A stretch of DNA of 64,000 bases from JAAFHB01 sp942493325 (GCA_942493325.1 OW818689.1:4836001-4900000), one strand, 5' to 3'. Shown: positions 42,781-52,778, counted from the stretch's first letter. The notes: a model not told the origin generated them from the sequence alone. Numbers and translations: made by a program.

Positions 42781-43967
42781 TACTCGAAGTAATTCAGCGT
42801 TCTGTAACCGCCTTCCCTTAGCCAGGCATCTTTTTTCATCAGTTTAACATCCGATTGCATCATATCTTCAACCAATCCTTTAAGATCGTACTGCGGTTTC
42901 CAGCCGAGTACGGCATTCGCTTTTGTCGGGTCGCCGATCAGCAGGTCAACCTCTGTAGGGCGGAAGTAGGCCGGGTCAACACCGATTACCTGGGAGGGAG
43001 AGAGGGAGAGAAGGTGAGAAGATGAGAGAGAGAGGCGTGATTTGATCCCTGCAAGATATTGTTCCCCCACGATGGCACAGAAACGTTTTTCATCAATCCC
43101 GGTCAGGTAACCTTTCTCGTCGGCACCTTCACCTGTAAATGTTAAGTCAAGTCCGATTTCTGCGACTGCCATCTTAATAAAATCACGGATTGTGGTTGTG
43201 ATTCCGGTGGCGATCACATAGTCATCGGCTACCTCCTGCTGCAGCATCAGGTGCATCGCCTTGATATAATCTTTTGCATGACCCCAGTCACGTTTTGACG
43301 AGAGGTTACCCAGGAAAAGCCGCTCCTGCATTCCCAATGCTATCTTGCTGATGGCCCGTGTAATCTTACGTGTCACAAAGGTTTCGCCCCTGATGGGACT
43401 TTCATGATTAAAAAGGATGCCATTGCTGGCATGCAGCCCGTATGCTTCACGGTAATTTACTGTTATCCAGTAGGCATACATCTTGGCCACGGCATAGGGT
43501 GATCGCGGATAGAAAGGGGTCTTTTCAGATTGAGGTACCTGCTGAACCATTCCATACAACTCAGAGGTTGACGCCTGGTAAATGCGCGTCTTATTGGTCA
43601 TGCCAAGCAGACGCACCGCTTCAAGCAACCGTAATGTACCTATTCCGTCGGCATTGGCTGTATATTCGGGTGTGTCGAACGAGACTTTTACGTGACTCAT
43701 TGCGGCCAGGTTATAAATCTCATCCGGCTGTGTCTCCTGGACGATTCGGGTAATGTTCATGGAGTCGGTCATATCGCCGTAGTGAAGCATAAAGTTGCGG
43801 TTCTCCACGTGCGGATCCTGGTAGATATGATCGATTCGTTCGGTGTTAAACATCGAGGAGCGGCGTTTGATGCCATGAACAATATACCCTTTTTTAAGCA
43901 GGTACTCACTCAGGTAAGCGCCATCCTGTCCGGTAACACCGGTGATAAGTGCGGTTTTTTGCGTCAT
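42780..43967 (-). CDS. gmd: GDP-mannose 4,6-dehydratase with a repeat-derived insertion (copy 1)
   Basis: Makes GDP-4-keto-6-deoxymannose, the substrate of Fcl, from GDP-mannose. 395 residues. Motifs GVTGQDG (10-16), STSELYG, and Y158-x3-K162 in SPYAVAK are intact, as is FRPTEVDLLIGDP. Residues 310-327 (SRLSLSSSHLLSLSPSQV) have no counterpart in the second Gmd (46448-47512), where the loop between EKGL and EIDPLYF is shorter; the DNA behind them is the GA-rich repeat at 42990-43040. Precedes the pseudogene and fcl on the same strand. Confidence 0.92.
   Translation of the reverse strand: MTQKTALITGVTGQDGAYLSEYLLKKGYIVHGIKRRSSMFNTERIDHIYQDPHVENRNFMLHYGDMTDSMNITRIVQETQPDEIYNLAAMSHVKVSFDTPEYTANADGIGTLRLLEAVRLLGMTNKTRIYQASTSELYGMVQQVPQSEKTPFYPRSPYAVAKMYAYWITVNYREAYGLHASNGILFNHESPIRGETFVTRKITRAISKIALGMQERLFLGNLSSKRDWGHAKDYIKAMHLMLQQEVADDYVIATGITTTIRDFIKMAVAEIGLDLTFTGEGADEKGYLTGIDEKRFCAIVGEQYLAGIKSRLSLSSSHLLSLSPSQVIGVDPAYFRPTEVDLLIGDPTKANAVLGWKPQYDLKGLVEDMMQSDVKLMKKDAWLREGGYRTLNYFE
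42990..43040. repeat. GA-rich repeat inside gmd copy 1
   Basis: Plus strand: GGGAGGGAGAGAGGGAGAGA and GGTGAGAAGATGAGAGAGAG, close to the units at 22231 and 30447. Encodes Gmd residues 310-326 on the opposite strand. Confidence 0.72.
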
Positions 43968-44542
43968 TTATAAATAGGTTAAAATAAAAAAGTATAAAAG
44001 TGAAGGTGCCAATTTGATCCGTCAGATTATAGTGCGTGTTTATCTGAACGCTGACGGATATTAATTCGGCAAGGTATAAATTCTGTGATGTGAAAATGGA
44101 AATGGTTAAAGTTCCGAAAGGGCCATATCTCATGATTACTCTCCTGATGTTTCCTCACCGGTTTATACGACATGATTTTTATAAGGGCTGCAAAAATCCA
44201 GTAGTATTGATGATAATTCAGGGAGACGAAAAGTACCATCCACCTTCACTGATTCTCACTTGAGGTGTGAAATGAAAACCTTTTTCTAATTTTCAAGAAC
44301 AGAAAGTGAAACGGATAGTGGCTTTTACGCTGGTAAGCGTTTCTACTGACAAGGACAGGGGAAATGCTTACTTTAAAGGGTGTTTGAAAAATAAAAGGAT
44401 GTCTAAAAAAGTAGTAACGGCCTTCTTTTATTCGAGTAACTTTTGGGGGTTTAATTCAAATATTCAATTCTCCAATAGTTTTAATGCCACCACTTATTAT
44501 ATGGGGCTATGTCCCTTCATTCTATCAGATAAGGAGATGTAT
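43968..44542. other. Intergenic region without recognised gene
   Basis: About 575 bp between a glycosyltransferase and gmd copy 1. Several short frames exist on both strands but none has family features, a plausible start context or coding-like composition. No terminator hairpin or TAnnTTTG element in the right place was found. It separates the AT-rich glycosyltransferase block from the gmd-fcl block and may mark an old insertion junction. Confidence 0.5.
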
Positions 44543-45310
44543 TTAATGTTTCCTGAAAAACTGCGGAATTTTCGAAATGTTTTTTACAAATAATACCCAT
44601 AAAGGATATGGGATTTTGTTTTTACAAATAGCCCGGTAGTCTTCTTTTGATTTTTGGATTATGTTCTTTATGCTTCTGTTGCTTACACCTCCTATACGCA
44701 TTTTGGTAATTATTTCAGGCAAATAAACAAAATTGAGACTTTTATCTTTAAAAATGCGCAACATAAGGTCATAATCTGCCGAAATTCGAAACTGCAAGTC
44801 GAACAACCCATGTTTCTCATAAACAGCACGACGCATAAAAACGGCAGGGTGGGCGGGCATCCAGCCAAATCGAAGCGATATAGTTTTAAATGGCTGACTT
44901 TTCCAAAATCGGATGACTTTTTTCGTATCTTTCTTGCTAACATAAACCAAATTCCCATATACACCATCTACCGTTTGTTGTTTATCCATCGTGTCTGAGT
45001 TGAAGGCAGTTAGGATATTTCTTAAAGTATCAGGCGAAGCCAATAGATCATCAGAGTGCAGAAAACCAATAATATCACCGGTGGCCATTCGGAGACCTTT
45101 GTTCAATGCATCATAGATTCCTTTGTCGGGTTCTGAAACTATTCTGGTTACCATTTTTGAGGTATTGACAACTTCCAATGTTTGATCCTTACTTCCCCCG
45201 TCAATAACAAGGTATTCTAGTTCAACTCCGACTTGGTCCGATACACTGCCAATTGCTTCCACAATTGAAGGGAAGCTGTTGTATGTAGCTGTTATAAGGG
45301 TGATTTTCAT
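44543..45310 (-). CDS. Glycosyltransferase family 2
   Basis: 255 residues, GT-A fold. MKITLITATYNSFPSIVEAI and EYLVIDGGSKDQTLEV are the nucleotide-sugar-binding start; FLHSDDLL holds the metal-binding DxD-like acids; GWMPAHPAVFMRRAVYEKHG is typical of WcaA-type colanic/capsule transferases. Its ATG shares one base with the stop of the upstream GT4 gene (TAATG). Sugar and acceptor are not predictable. Confidence 0.9.
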   Translation of the reverse strand: MKITLITATYNSFPSIVEAIGSVSDQVGVELEYLVIDGGSKDQTLEVVNTSKMVTRIVSEPDKGIYDALNKGLRMATGDIIGFLHSDDLLASPDTLRNILTAFNSDTMDKQQTVDGVYGNLVYVSKKDTKKVIRFWKSQPFKTISLRFGWMPAHPAVFMRRAVYEKHGLFDLQFRISADYDLMLRIFKDKSLNFVYLPEIITKMRIGGVSNRSIKNIIQKSKEDYRAICKNKIPYPLWVLFVKNISKIPQFFRKH

Positions 45311-46410
45311 TAACTTAAATATTCTTCATGAACTTCTTGATAGACAAGTTTTGTCTGTTGGTAGCATTTATCCCAGGAAAAACGTTCCGAATTTTTAAAT
45401 CCTTCTTTTCTGAGGTTAGCTACAATTGTTGAATCATTTTTTATCAGGTTAAGCATATCTGCAATTTGGTGGACCGTTACTTCATTTAAAAGTATAGCTC
45501 CTTCCCCAGCCACTTCAGGGATGGAAGAATAATTTGTACTTATAACAGGGCATCCGGCTCTTTGAGCTTCAATGATTGGAATTCCAAAGCCTTCGGAGAT
45601 AGAGGGATACAATAAACATAATGAGTGATTGTAAATCAGATTTAATTGATCATTTTTGATTTCTTGAAGTAACTTATATCGATTTAGACCAAGGTTCTCA
45701 ATTAAATATGAATTCTCACCATGGCTTAAAGAACCTCCGCCAACTAAAACCAGGGGTACATTTGCGATGTGACATGCTTTGACGGCAGTTTTAAAGTTTT
45801 TATATTCATTTTTTCTGCCACCTACAAAAAGTGCAAATTCTTTGGAGGAGAAATCAATTAATTTTTTGAGACTTACTTCGTTTTTATCTGAGAGATGTTG
45901 ATAAATATTATTTACCCCATTATATATAACTCTTATATGGTTTGTATCGATTTTAGGATAAAACTTTAAGAGATCCTCTTTTGTACTTTGAGATACACAA
46001 ATTATCCGTTTTGAGTTTAAAATTGCTATTTCTTTTTGGTAGTGATGGATTACTTTGGCAATTCCCTTTCGGAAATGTTCGTATGTGAAATCGTGTAAAG
46101 TAGTTATCTTAACTACGTTTGGATTATTTACTATTCGGTAATAGCTTGAGTGAAATATCCCTTTCACTTTTAAATGATTAGGATTCAAGAATCTTTGTAT
46201 ACTGATCGGATAGTTTGAATATGGATTATTAATAACCTTATCTTCGTTAATTGTTAGGTTTGCTCTGAAAAAATTATTATTAGGGGCTTCCAAAAACAGG
46301 GGGTTAAGTTCCGGATCGTTTAATATCCGTTGAAGAAGTTCATACCAAAGTACTGAAATGCCACCAGATTTTTGTAGTGCAAATATTATATTGTCAAGAA
46401 ATAGGTTCAT
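45310..46410 (-). CDS. Glycosyltransferase family 4
   Basis: 366 residues, GT-B fold. The C-terminal half has the family signature FALFVGGRKNEYKN, LYPSISEGFGIPIIEAQRAG (E-x7-E motif) and CPVISTNYSSIPEVAG. The N-terminal half is more variable. Composition is AT-rich like its neighbours. Overlaps the next gene by one base; preceded by gmd copy 2 after 37 bp. Confidence 0.9.
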   Translation of the reverse strand: MNLFLDNIIFALQKSGGISVLWYELLQRILNDPELNPLFLEAPNNNFFRANLTINEDKVINNPYSNYPISIQRFLNPNHLKVKGIFHSSYYRIVNNPNVVKITTLHDFTYEHFRKGIAKVIHHYQKEIAILNSKRIICVSQSTKEDLLKFYPKIDTNHIRVIYNGVNNIYQHLSDKNEVSLKKLIDFSSKEFALFVGGRKNEYKNFKTAVKACHIANVPLVLVGGGSLSHGENSYLIENLGLNRYKLLQEIKNDQLNLIYNHSLCLLYPSISEGFGIPIIEAQRAGCPVISTNYSSIPEVAGEGAILLNEVTVHQIADMLNLIKNDSTIVANLRKEGFKNSERFSWDKCYQQTKLVYQEVHEEYLS

Positions 46411-46447
46411 TGAATTTAAAAGAAATAGATTCGATGATAATTTGATT

Positions 46448-47512
46448 TTATATCTTTTGGACTAACTTAATGTATTCAGCATCTGATCGAACCATTTTTA
46501 TTATCAAATCTTTGAATGAGGTTTTATTGGGATTCCAACCTAATAAATTTTTCGCTTTTGATGGATCTCCACAAAGAAGTTCCACTTCAGTAGGTCGAAA
46601 GTAGAGTGGATCAATCTCAATTACTATACTTCCTGATTTTTTGCATAAACCTTTTTCATTTATACCTGATCCTTCCCATTGGATATCAATACCTGCTTCC
46701 TTAAAAGCAAGTGTGCAGAATTCTCGCACAGAATGCATTTCACCAGTGGCTATTACGAAATCTTCAGGAGAAGAATGTTGGAGCATTAGCCACATACATT
46801 CTACATAGTCTTTAGCGTACCCCCAATCCCGTAAAGCATTTAAGTTTCCAAGGTATAATTTATTTTGCTTTCCTGTCGCGATTCGTGCAGCTGCAAGAGT
46901 TATTTTTCTAGTAACGAAATTTTCACCACGTCTCTCACTCTCATGGTTAAACAGTATTCCATTGACAGCAAACATACCATATGCTTCCCTATAGTTTTTA
47001 GTAATCCAAAAACCAAATTGCTTCGAAATACCGTAAGGTGAGCGAGGGTAGAAAGGGGTTGTTTCTTTTTGTGGTGTTTCTTGTACTAAGCCATAAAGTT
47101 CGGATGTAGATGCTTGATAAATTCGAACTTTAGATTCCATTTCTAGAATTCTTACAGCTTCTAAAATTCGTAGTGTACCTATCGCATCGGTTTCTGCGGT
47201 ATACTCTGGTATGTCAAATGATATTTGAACATGTGACTGTGCTGCCAGATTATAGATTTCAACCGGCTTAACTTTTTGTATGATACGAACTAAAGAACTT
47301 GAATCAGTCATATCCCCATAGTGAAGAGTAAGCTTATTTTTCAATTTCATGTCTTTGATCATTTCCTCAATATATAAATGCTCAATCCTTGTGCGATTGA
47401 ATTGGGAAGAGCGACGAACTATTCCATGAACTTCATAACCTTTTTCAAGAAGAAATTCGGCCAAATATGAACCATCTTGTCCTGTAATACCTGTTATTAA
47501 TGCTATTTTCAT
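46448..47512 (-). CDS. gmd: GDP-mannose 4,6-dehydratase (copy 2)
   Basis: 354 residues, normal length. GITGQDG (8-14), STSELYG, Y160-x3-K164 and FRPTEVELLCGDP are intact. It lacks the Ser/Leu-rich insertion of copy 1 and is more AT-rich in its codons, so it is an independently acquired relative rather than a recent duplicate. No second fcl accompanies it; with the DegT aminotransferase upstream it could feed GDP-perosamine-type sugars. Confidence 0.93.
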   Translation of the reverse strand: MKIALITGITGQDGSYLAEFLLEKGYEVHGIVRRSSQFNRTRIEHLYIEEMIKDMKLKNKLTLHYGDMTDSSSLVRIIQKVKPVEIYNLAAQSHVQISFDIPEYTAETDAIGTLRILEAVRILEMESKVRIYQASTSELYGLVQETPQKETTPFYPRSPYGISKQFGFWITKNYREAYGMFAVNGILFNHESERRGENFVTRKITLAAARIATGKQNKLYLGNLNALRDWGYAKDYVECMWLMLQHSSPEDFVIATGEMHSVREFCTLAFKEAGIDIQWEGSGINEKGLCKKSGSIVIEIDPLYFRPTEVELLCGDPSKAKNLLGWNPNKTSFKDLIIKMVRSDAEYIKLVQKI

Positions 47513-47517
47513 ATTAT

Positions 47518-48696
47518 TCAGTTTTGATCTAAGTATTCTAAAATGTTTTTTAAATCAGCTTCAAATCGATTTTGGGAGAATTTCTCTTTGATTTTTTCTC
47601 CATTTTTTAGTAAGCAATTTCTTAGATCATTATTACCCAGTAATGATTCTATTGCATCTGCAATCTGTAATGGACTATAGGGATTGAAATAAATTGCAGC
47701 GTCTTCAAATTGTTCTGGCATGCCATAGTTGTTAGAAACGATTGGCGGGCAATTTAGTAATATAGCTTCTATTGGAGGAATATTCGTAGGGCCATAAAAT
47801 GTAGGCATTACCATTGCAAAAGCATTTTTATACAAATCGATAACATCTTTATCTGAAACATATCCCAAAAATTTTATGTTTTCTTCAAGATTTTCTTCTA
47901 TGACAAGTTTTAAAAGCTTACGATATTCAAATTGTTTCTTGCCACCAAGTAATAAATCAATTTCTTGACCTCTTTCTTTTAATATTTTTATTGCTAAAAT
48001 CAAGTTAATATGATTTTTATGAGACCAAAATACTGCAGGATAAAAGAGATATCTTCGATTGTATATTGCTTGCCTTGATTCATTTGGTGGAGAAATATTC
48101 TGAGAATAAATGTAATCAGGTGCTATATAAGGTAAAGAAAAGATTTTTGCAGTAATTTGAGTATATGAATCTATAACCTGCTTTTTTCCAAGGTTTGAAT
48201 CAACTAAAACTATAGTAGCTGATAATAAAAGATTTTTGTAATAGTTTTCTCTATAGTGATATATTAAATAATTTCCTGATTCTTTAAAGCGCCTTTCATA
48301 TCTATGCATAAGGTCATGTATCGTGCAAATTACATTTGAATTCACTAGGCATGCTATAGTATCACCCGATGGGAATATGATAAAATCGAAAATATTATTT
48401 TCTATGAAAGCTACTCTCGAGTCAAGATTTTGGGCAATTTTTTTAGCTATAAAATGCAATCCAATTGAGATAAACAGCTGATATAATTGATTTAACAATT
48501 TATTGTTTTTGAGAAATACAGATTTTATTTGCGGAAATCTATTCACATGATTTTCCCAGCATTTGCGCGTATATATTACAGTTATTGAGCGATTCTTTGA
48601 AGACAAAGCAATTAATGCATTTAGAAGCGCTTTATTATATTGCGAAACACCGCTACCTTGAAAATCGACATCAATATAAAGTGCAATTTTTTTCAT
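47518..48696 (-). CDS. Glycosyltransferase (GT4-like)
   Basis: 392 residues from the ATG at 48696 (MKKIALYIDVDFQGSGVSQYN; the frame extends nine codons further). C-terminal half: YLFYPAVFWSHKNHINLILA, ENIKFLGYVSDKDVIDLYKNA, MPTFYGPTNIPPIEAILLNCP, a GT4 signature. The start overlaps the methyltransferase stop by four bases (ATGA). AT-rich. Confidence 0.87.
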   Translation of the reverse strand: MKKIALYIDVDFQGSGVSQYNKALLNALIALSSKNRSITVIYTRKCWENHVNRFPQIKSVFLKNNKLLNQLYQLFISIGLHFIAKKIAQNLDSRVAFIENNIFDFIIFPSGDTIACLVNSNVICTIHDLMHRYERRFKESGNYLIYHYRENYYKNLLLSATIVLVDSNLGKKQVIDSYTQITAKIFSLPYIAPDYIYSQNISPPNESRQAIYNRRYLFYPAVFWSHKNHINLILAIKILKERGQEIDLLLGGKKQFEYRKLLKLVIEENLEENIKFLGYVSDKDVIDLYKNAFAMVMPTFYGPTNIPPIEAILLNCPPIVSNNYGMPEQFEDAAIYFNPYSPLQIADAIESLLGNNDLRNCLLKNGEKIKEKFSQNRFEADLKNILEYLDQN

Positions 48697-49439
48697 TTTT
48701 TTAATATAAAAACTGAATACCAATCATTTTTTGTTGGTTCATTAAAAGTTAACCATGAGTAAAATCCGACTAACTTGAATTTATGTCTTTGAGCAAATAA
48801 TTCTATCTCATTTTTGAAAAGGAAACGCATCTGATGCTTTTCATGAATTTGAGAAAGAAGATTGGTTTTAAGATTATTAATTAAAATGTGAAAATTTACA
48901 TCTATAATTGATTCATTCCAATGGGTTTCAGGTTCTGCTATCCGAATTATCTCAATTTGATCATCATTCATCCTTTTAACTTTTATGCTTGGCGGCTCAG
49001 TCATTACGCCTGGACCATACCAACAATCAAAAATGAAATAACCTCCTGGTTTTAAGTGTTTATTTACTGATTGGAAAGATGCATTTAAATCATCGTTATG
49101 AACTTGGTATGACATGACATGAAAGAGGGAAGTGATCACATCAAAGGTTTTGTTCAGATTAAAGCTTCTAATATCACCAAGGGTAAAAGATACTTTTTCG
49201 CCGTAATTTTTTTTTGCAACTTCTACCATAGATTCGCTTATATCGATGCCATGAACTTTATAACCTTTATCAACGAGCAAATTTGCATGTTTACCTGTGC
49301 CACATCCAATATCGAGCAGGTTACTACCCTTTTTATCAAATTTTCTTATCAGATCATCAATATATGTTGCTTCCTTTTGGTAATCTTTATCCTTATATAA
49401 TAAATCGTAATATTTTGAGTATTCTTTAAATTGATTCAT
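48693..49439 (-). CDS. Class I SAM-dependent methyltransferase
   Basis: 248 residues. Motif I LLDIGCGTGKHANLL and post-I VHGIDISESMVEVAK bind S-adenosylmethionine; FDVITSLFHVMSYQ and GGYFIFDCWYG are motifs II-III. Its place among glycosyltransferase and aminotransferase genes suggests N- or O-methylation of a polysaccharide sugar, perhaps the amino sugar made by the preceding DegT protein. Coupled to the next transferase by an ATGA overlap. Confidence 0.88.
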   Translation of the reverse strand: MNQFKEYSKYYDLLYKDKDYQKEATYIDDLIRKFDKKGSNLLDIGCGTGKHANLLVDKGYKVHGIDISESMVEVAKKNYGEKVSFTLGDIRSFNLNKTFDVITSLFHVMSYQVHNDDLNASFQSVNKHLKPGGYFIFDCWYGPGVMTEPPSIKVKRMNDDQIEIIRIAEPETHWNESIIDVNFHILINNLKTNLLSQIHEKHQMRFLFKNEIELFAQRHKFKLVGFYSWLTFNEPTKNDWYSVFILKK

Positions 49440-49447
49440 TTATAAAA

Positions 49448-50560
49448 CTAATTAAAAATATTTTTTACTTTTTGTACTACAAAATCAATTTGTTGCTCAT
49501 TAATTGCTAATCCACTTGGCAGATAGAAACCCCTCCTTGAAAGACGTTCGCTAATTGGAAAAGATTCATTTGTTTTATACCCTAACTTTTGTAAAATTGG
49601 TTGTTCGTGTAAACTCCAAAAAAATGGACGCGTTCCAATTCCCATTTTGGCTAACTCTTTCATTGCTTTCTGTGCGTCCAAAGCATGATCATCTTTAATG
49701 ACAATGCCAAAAACCCAATATATGTTTTTAGCATATTCGGTTACTGGGACGGGAAGTTCAATTGATAATATATCTTTTAATTTTGACTGGTATAATTCAC
49801 CAATAAGTCTTTTCTTGACTATAAATTCATCAATTCGCTCAAACTGAGCGACTCCTACTGCAGCTTGCAAATTACTCATCCTTGCATTATAACCTAATTC
49901 GTAATGAATGAATCTTTGTTCTGGAATAAAACATAAATTACGTAAGGATCTGCATCGTTCTGCAAGATTATCGTCATCAGTAAATATCATCCCTCCTTCT
50001 CCAGTAGTAATGTGCTTATTCGGATAAAAGCTTACTGTTGAAATATCTCCGAAACTGCCACATTTTTTCCCATAATAATCCTGACCATGCATCTCTGCAG
50101 CATCTTCGATTATTTTAAGATGATATTTTTCGGCGATTTGAAGAACAGGATTCATATCTACTGGTAAACCATAAATATGAACAATCATAATGGCCTTCGT
50201 TTTGGATGTGATTTTTTTTTCAATTTGAGTTACATCCATATTCCAGGTGTCGGCCTGTTGATCAATGAAAACAGGGATGCATCTCTTCCTGAGCAGACCA
50301 GATAAACAGGATATGATGGTAAAAGTTGGCATTATGATCTCATCACCCTCGTTTAGTTCTAGGGCATCAATTGCAATGTCAATAGCAACAGTTCCATTTG
50401 TTACGGCGATTCCGTGCTTTCTCCCAAAATAAGTTGCTAAATTGTTTTCAAGTTGTTTCACAAATGGGCCTTCTGATGATATCCATCCTGTATCAATACA
50501 TTCTGATAGATATTTCTTTTCGTTGCCATTTAATAACGGTTCATTCACTGGTACATTCAT
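49448..50560 (-). CDS. DegT/DnrJ/EryC1/StrS sugar aminotransferase
   Basis: PLP-dependent aminotransferase acting on a keto sugar nucleotide. 370 residues. PLP lysine in SFYPNKHITTGEGGM; substrate/PLP region EDAAEMHGQDYYGKKCGSFGD; YNARMSNLQAAVGVAQ near the C-terminal half. Follows the cupin gene by one base and precedes the methyltransferase by 8 bp, so the three form a tight unit. With two gmd genes nearby, GDP-4-keto-6-deoxymannose is a possible substrate (perosamine synthase-like), but that is inference. Confidence 0.9.
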   Translation of the reverse strand: MNVPVNEPLLNGNEKKYLSECIDTGWISSEGPFVKQLENNLATYFGRKHGIAVTNGTVAIDIAIDALELNEGDEIIMPTFTIISCLSGLLRKRCIPVFIDQQADTWNMDVTQIEKKITSKTKAIMIVHIYGLPVDMNPVLQIAEKYHLKIIEDAAEMHGQDYYGKKCGSFGDISTVSFYPNKHITTGEGGMIFTDDDNLAERCRSLRNLCFIPEQRFIHYELGYNARMSNLQAAVGVAQFERIDEFIVKKRLIGELYQSKLKDILSIELPVPVTEYAKNIYWVFGIVIKDDHALDAQKAMKELAKMGIGTRPFFWSLHEQPILQKLGYKTNESFPISERLSRRGFYLPSGLAINEQQIDFVVQKVKNIFN

Positions 50561-50561
50561 A

Positions 50562-50978
50562 TTACAATTTTTTTATTGATTTAAATCTAGTTTTATCCAG
50601 GTCTCCGGCATATGGCCCTTGTTTAACTTCAAACATCTGCAAATCTTCGAGGACCTCAAAGCCATGACCACCGGTCATCAGCAAAATAACATCTCCCTTT
50701 GATAATATTCTACTTTCAAGGTATATTTGAGTATCTGTATAAAAATCAACACGTAACTTACCGGATTTTATAAAGAGTACTTCCTGAGTAAATTGCACTT
50801 CTCTTTTTACCGGATTATGAACATGTGGATCAATCATTTTGCCTTTAGGATGATTCATAAAGGCAAGTTGCTGGGATAGTTCATTACCCGTAAAAAAGTG
50901 AATCCCAGGCAGATCGAAATTGTCATAAACAATAATTGCCAATTGTTGGTCCTTGAAATTTATTTTTTCTAATTCCAT
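50562..50978 (-). CDS. Cupin-fold protein of a polysaccharide cluster
   Basis: 138 residues. A cupin pattern is visible: DPHVHNPVKREVQFTQEVLFI (His and Glu candidates for metal binding), GKLRVDFYTD, and GDVILLMTGGHGFEVLED. Related small cupins are sugar-nucleotide isomerases or modify keto sugars, but I cannot name the reaction. Lies one base upstream of the DegT aminotransferase and begins that transcription unit. Confidence 0.75.
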   Translation of the reverse strand: MELEKINFKDQQLAIIVYDNFDLPGIHFFTGNELSQQLAFMNHPKGKMIDPHVHNPVKREVQFTQEVLFIKSGKLRVDFYTDTQIYLESRILSKGDVILLMTGGHGFEVLEDLQMFEVKQGPYAGDLDKTRFKSIKKL

Positions 50979-51662
50979 ATTTATATTGTTATTAAATTAA
51001 ATCATTTTGTCACTCCATCTGGCAACAGTTTATTTGTGCTTTTATACTTTGGCTTCTAATACTTTGACAATAAATTGTTATTTAAACATTTATTGTTATA
51101 GTCATTTAATTGGTTTTTTTTATGAAAAATTGGTTTTATCAAATTTTAGCAATATGCTTTCGTTTATTTGTTGTCCCCCAATAAGCATCTTGTAAAAACT
51201 TTCTTGTTATTTAACTTTTTATATATCAATTGATATGAGTCATATCACAGAATTGTTTACATCAATGGTCAGCAATGTTATTGATCGGTTTCGGATGTCC
51301 AAAACGAGAAAACGTAAATGAACTTCATAACATTGTTTCATTCTCAAATAAGTTGAGGTTCAATTGCAATTAAAGGGGCATTGTCAAAGCGAAAATATAT
51401 TTAAAACCTTTAAATCATGCAATTCAGCATTTATAATATGTAATTGACAAATATTGACAGAATGAATAAATACACTGGACTGGAAGTTATTACTAACTAT
51501 GGGCTTACAAACTGGAATATTTTTTAACTCTTTTCGCTCAATAAAATCAAGAAGCATTTGAGAAGGGCTCAAAGTTTATTTAAGTATGATCTGATATTTT
51601 CATCGAATGTGCTGTATTAAAATAATAAAGATAGTTAGATAAATCGTTATAATTTTTATTAT
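50979..51662. other. AT-rich intergenic region, no gene seen
   Basis: About 680 bp with very low GC. The short frames on either strand lack family features. No hairpin terminator or exact TAnnTTTG element in a useful position was found. It probably carries the promoter of the cupin-DegT unit and the remains of deleted genes. Confidence 0.5.
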
Positions 51663-52778
51663 TTACATTGATTCAAGCATTACTTTCTTTAATGTTTCAA
51701 TTTGAGCATGGGGATTGTACGTTTCGTTGATAATGTCATGGCATCTAAGTCGTATATGATCTCTTTTATCGGATGGAAGCTTTATCCATTTAGAAATTTT
51801 AAGACAGAGATCATCTATTGAATTTTCTTCAAAGAAGTCTCCTGTTATTCCTTCTTTTATAGCCTCAAATTCCGGACCATGCTTTGGGAAATTATTATGT
51901 GTAATAACTGGTGTTCCGTATACAAAACTATGCATGATTGTAAGGCCGATATCCCCCGGTACTACACATAAATCAGAATTGTAAATTAATTCGCCTAATT
52001 TGTCTTCCTCATAGCATGGTCCATAAAACCAAACGAATTTATTTATCCCATATTTCTCTGCAATTTCTTGAATATTTGTGTTTTCAACTTCCTTACCAAT
52101 GATTATAAGATTACAGAATATTTCTTTTTTATTTAGTAAATTGATAGCACTAATTAATAGTTCCAACTTCTTATTCTTTTGTAGTCGTCCCACATAAATA
52201 AGTGTGGGAAATTTATTTAAAAAATGGTCCTGGTAAATATTCGTTTGGCATAATGTCTTTCTTACTTCAAGTTGTTTGTCATAATCTAATGAATTGTAAA
52301 TTGTTATTAATTTTTCGGGTTTAATGCCTTCTTTAATCATTAAATTTTTAGCATAATTGCCATACAATAAAACTTTGAATGAAAGTTTAAAAAACATTTT
52401 TTTTATAACTTGTTTTATAAATGTCTCGTTACCATACCAGCCATGGGTCCATAAAATGGTATTTTTCCGCATAACCTTTGCTAAAACTAAGATTATCCAG
52501 GTTGATAAACAATACGGTTCTCCTGTAATTATATATGTTCTATAAGACTTAAATGCCAAGTTGACCGCACCTTTCTGCCAATAAAAATTGTAAATTAAAA
52601 ATTTATTATGTAGTATTTGTTTGAACCCGCTTAACTCCTTGTAATCCATTGATTTTATTGGTAAGACTAATCGATCACCTGAATAAAAATCACATTTAAG
52701 TTCACTATCCATTAATCGAAAGATAGGGGCATTGTAATGTGCAGCAAGATTAAAAATACAGCAAATATTATTTTTCAT
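51663..52778 (-). CDS. Glycosyltransferase (GT4-like)
   Basis: 371 residues from the ATG at 52778 (MKNNICCIFNLAAHYNAPIF). C-terminal half holds FPTLIYVGRLQKNKKLELLI, FVWFYGPCYEEDKLGELIYNSDLCVVPGDIGLT and GTPVITHNNFPKHGPEFEAI, typical of GT4. The usual EGFG loop is replaced by GDIGLTIMHSFVYG. AT-rich. Isolated by gene-free stretches on both sides. Confidence 0.83.
   Translation of the reverse strand: MKNNICCIFNLAAHYNAPIFRLMDSELKCDFYSGDRLVLPIKSMDYKELSGFKQILHNKFLIYNFYWQKGAVNLAFKSYRTYIITGEPYCLSTWIILVLAKVMRKNTILWTHGWYGNETFIKQVIKKMFFKLSFKVLLYGNYAKNLMIKEGIKPEKLITIYNSLDYDKQLEVRKTLCQTNIYQDHFLNKFPTLIYVGRLQKNKKLELLISAINLLNKKEIFCNLIIIGKEVENTNIQEIAEKYGINKFVWFYGPCYEEDKLGELIYNSDLCVVPGDIGLTIMHSFVYGTPVITHNNFPKHGPEFEAIKEGITGDFFEENSIDDLCLKISKWIKLPSDKRDHIRLRCHDIINETYNPHAQIETLKKVMLESM

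Noticed and set aside
44306..44593. 95-codon plus-strand frame in the gap before gmd copy 1
   Set aside because: It runs into the end of the glycosyltransferase gene on the other strand and has no recognisable motif or start context.
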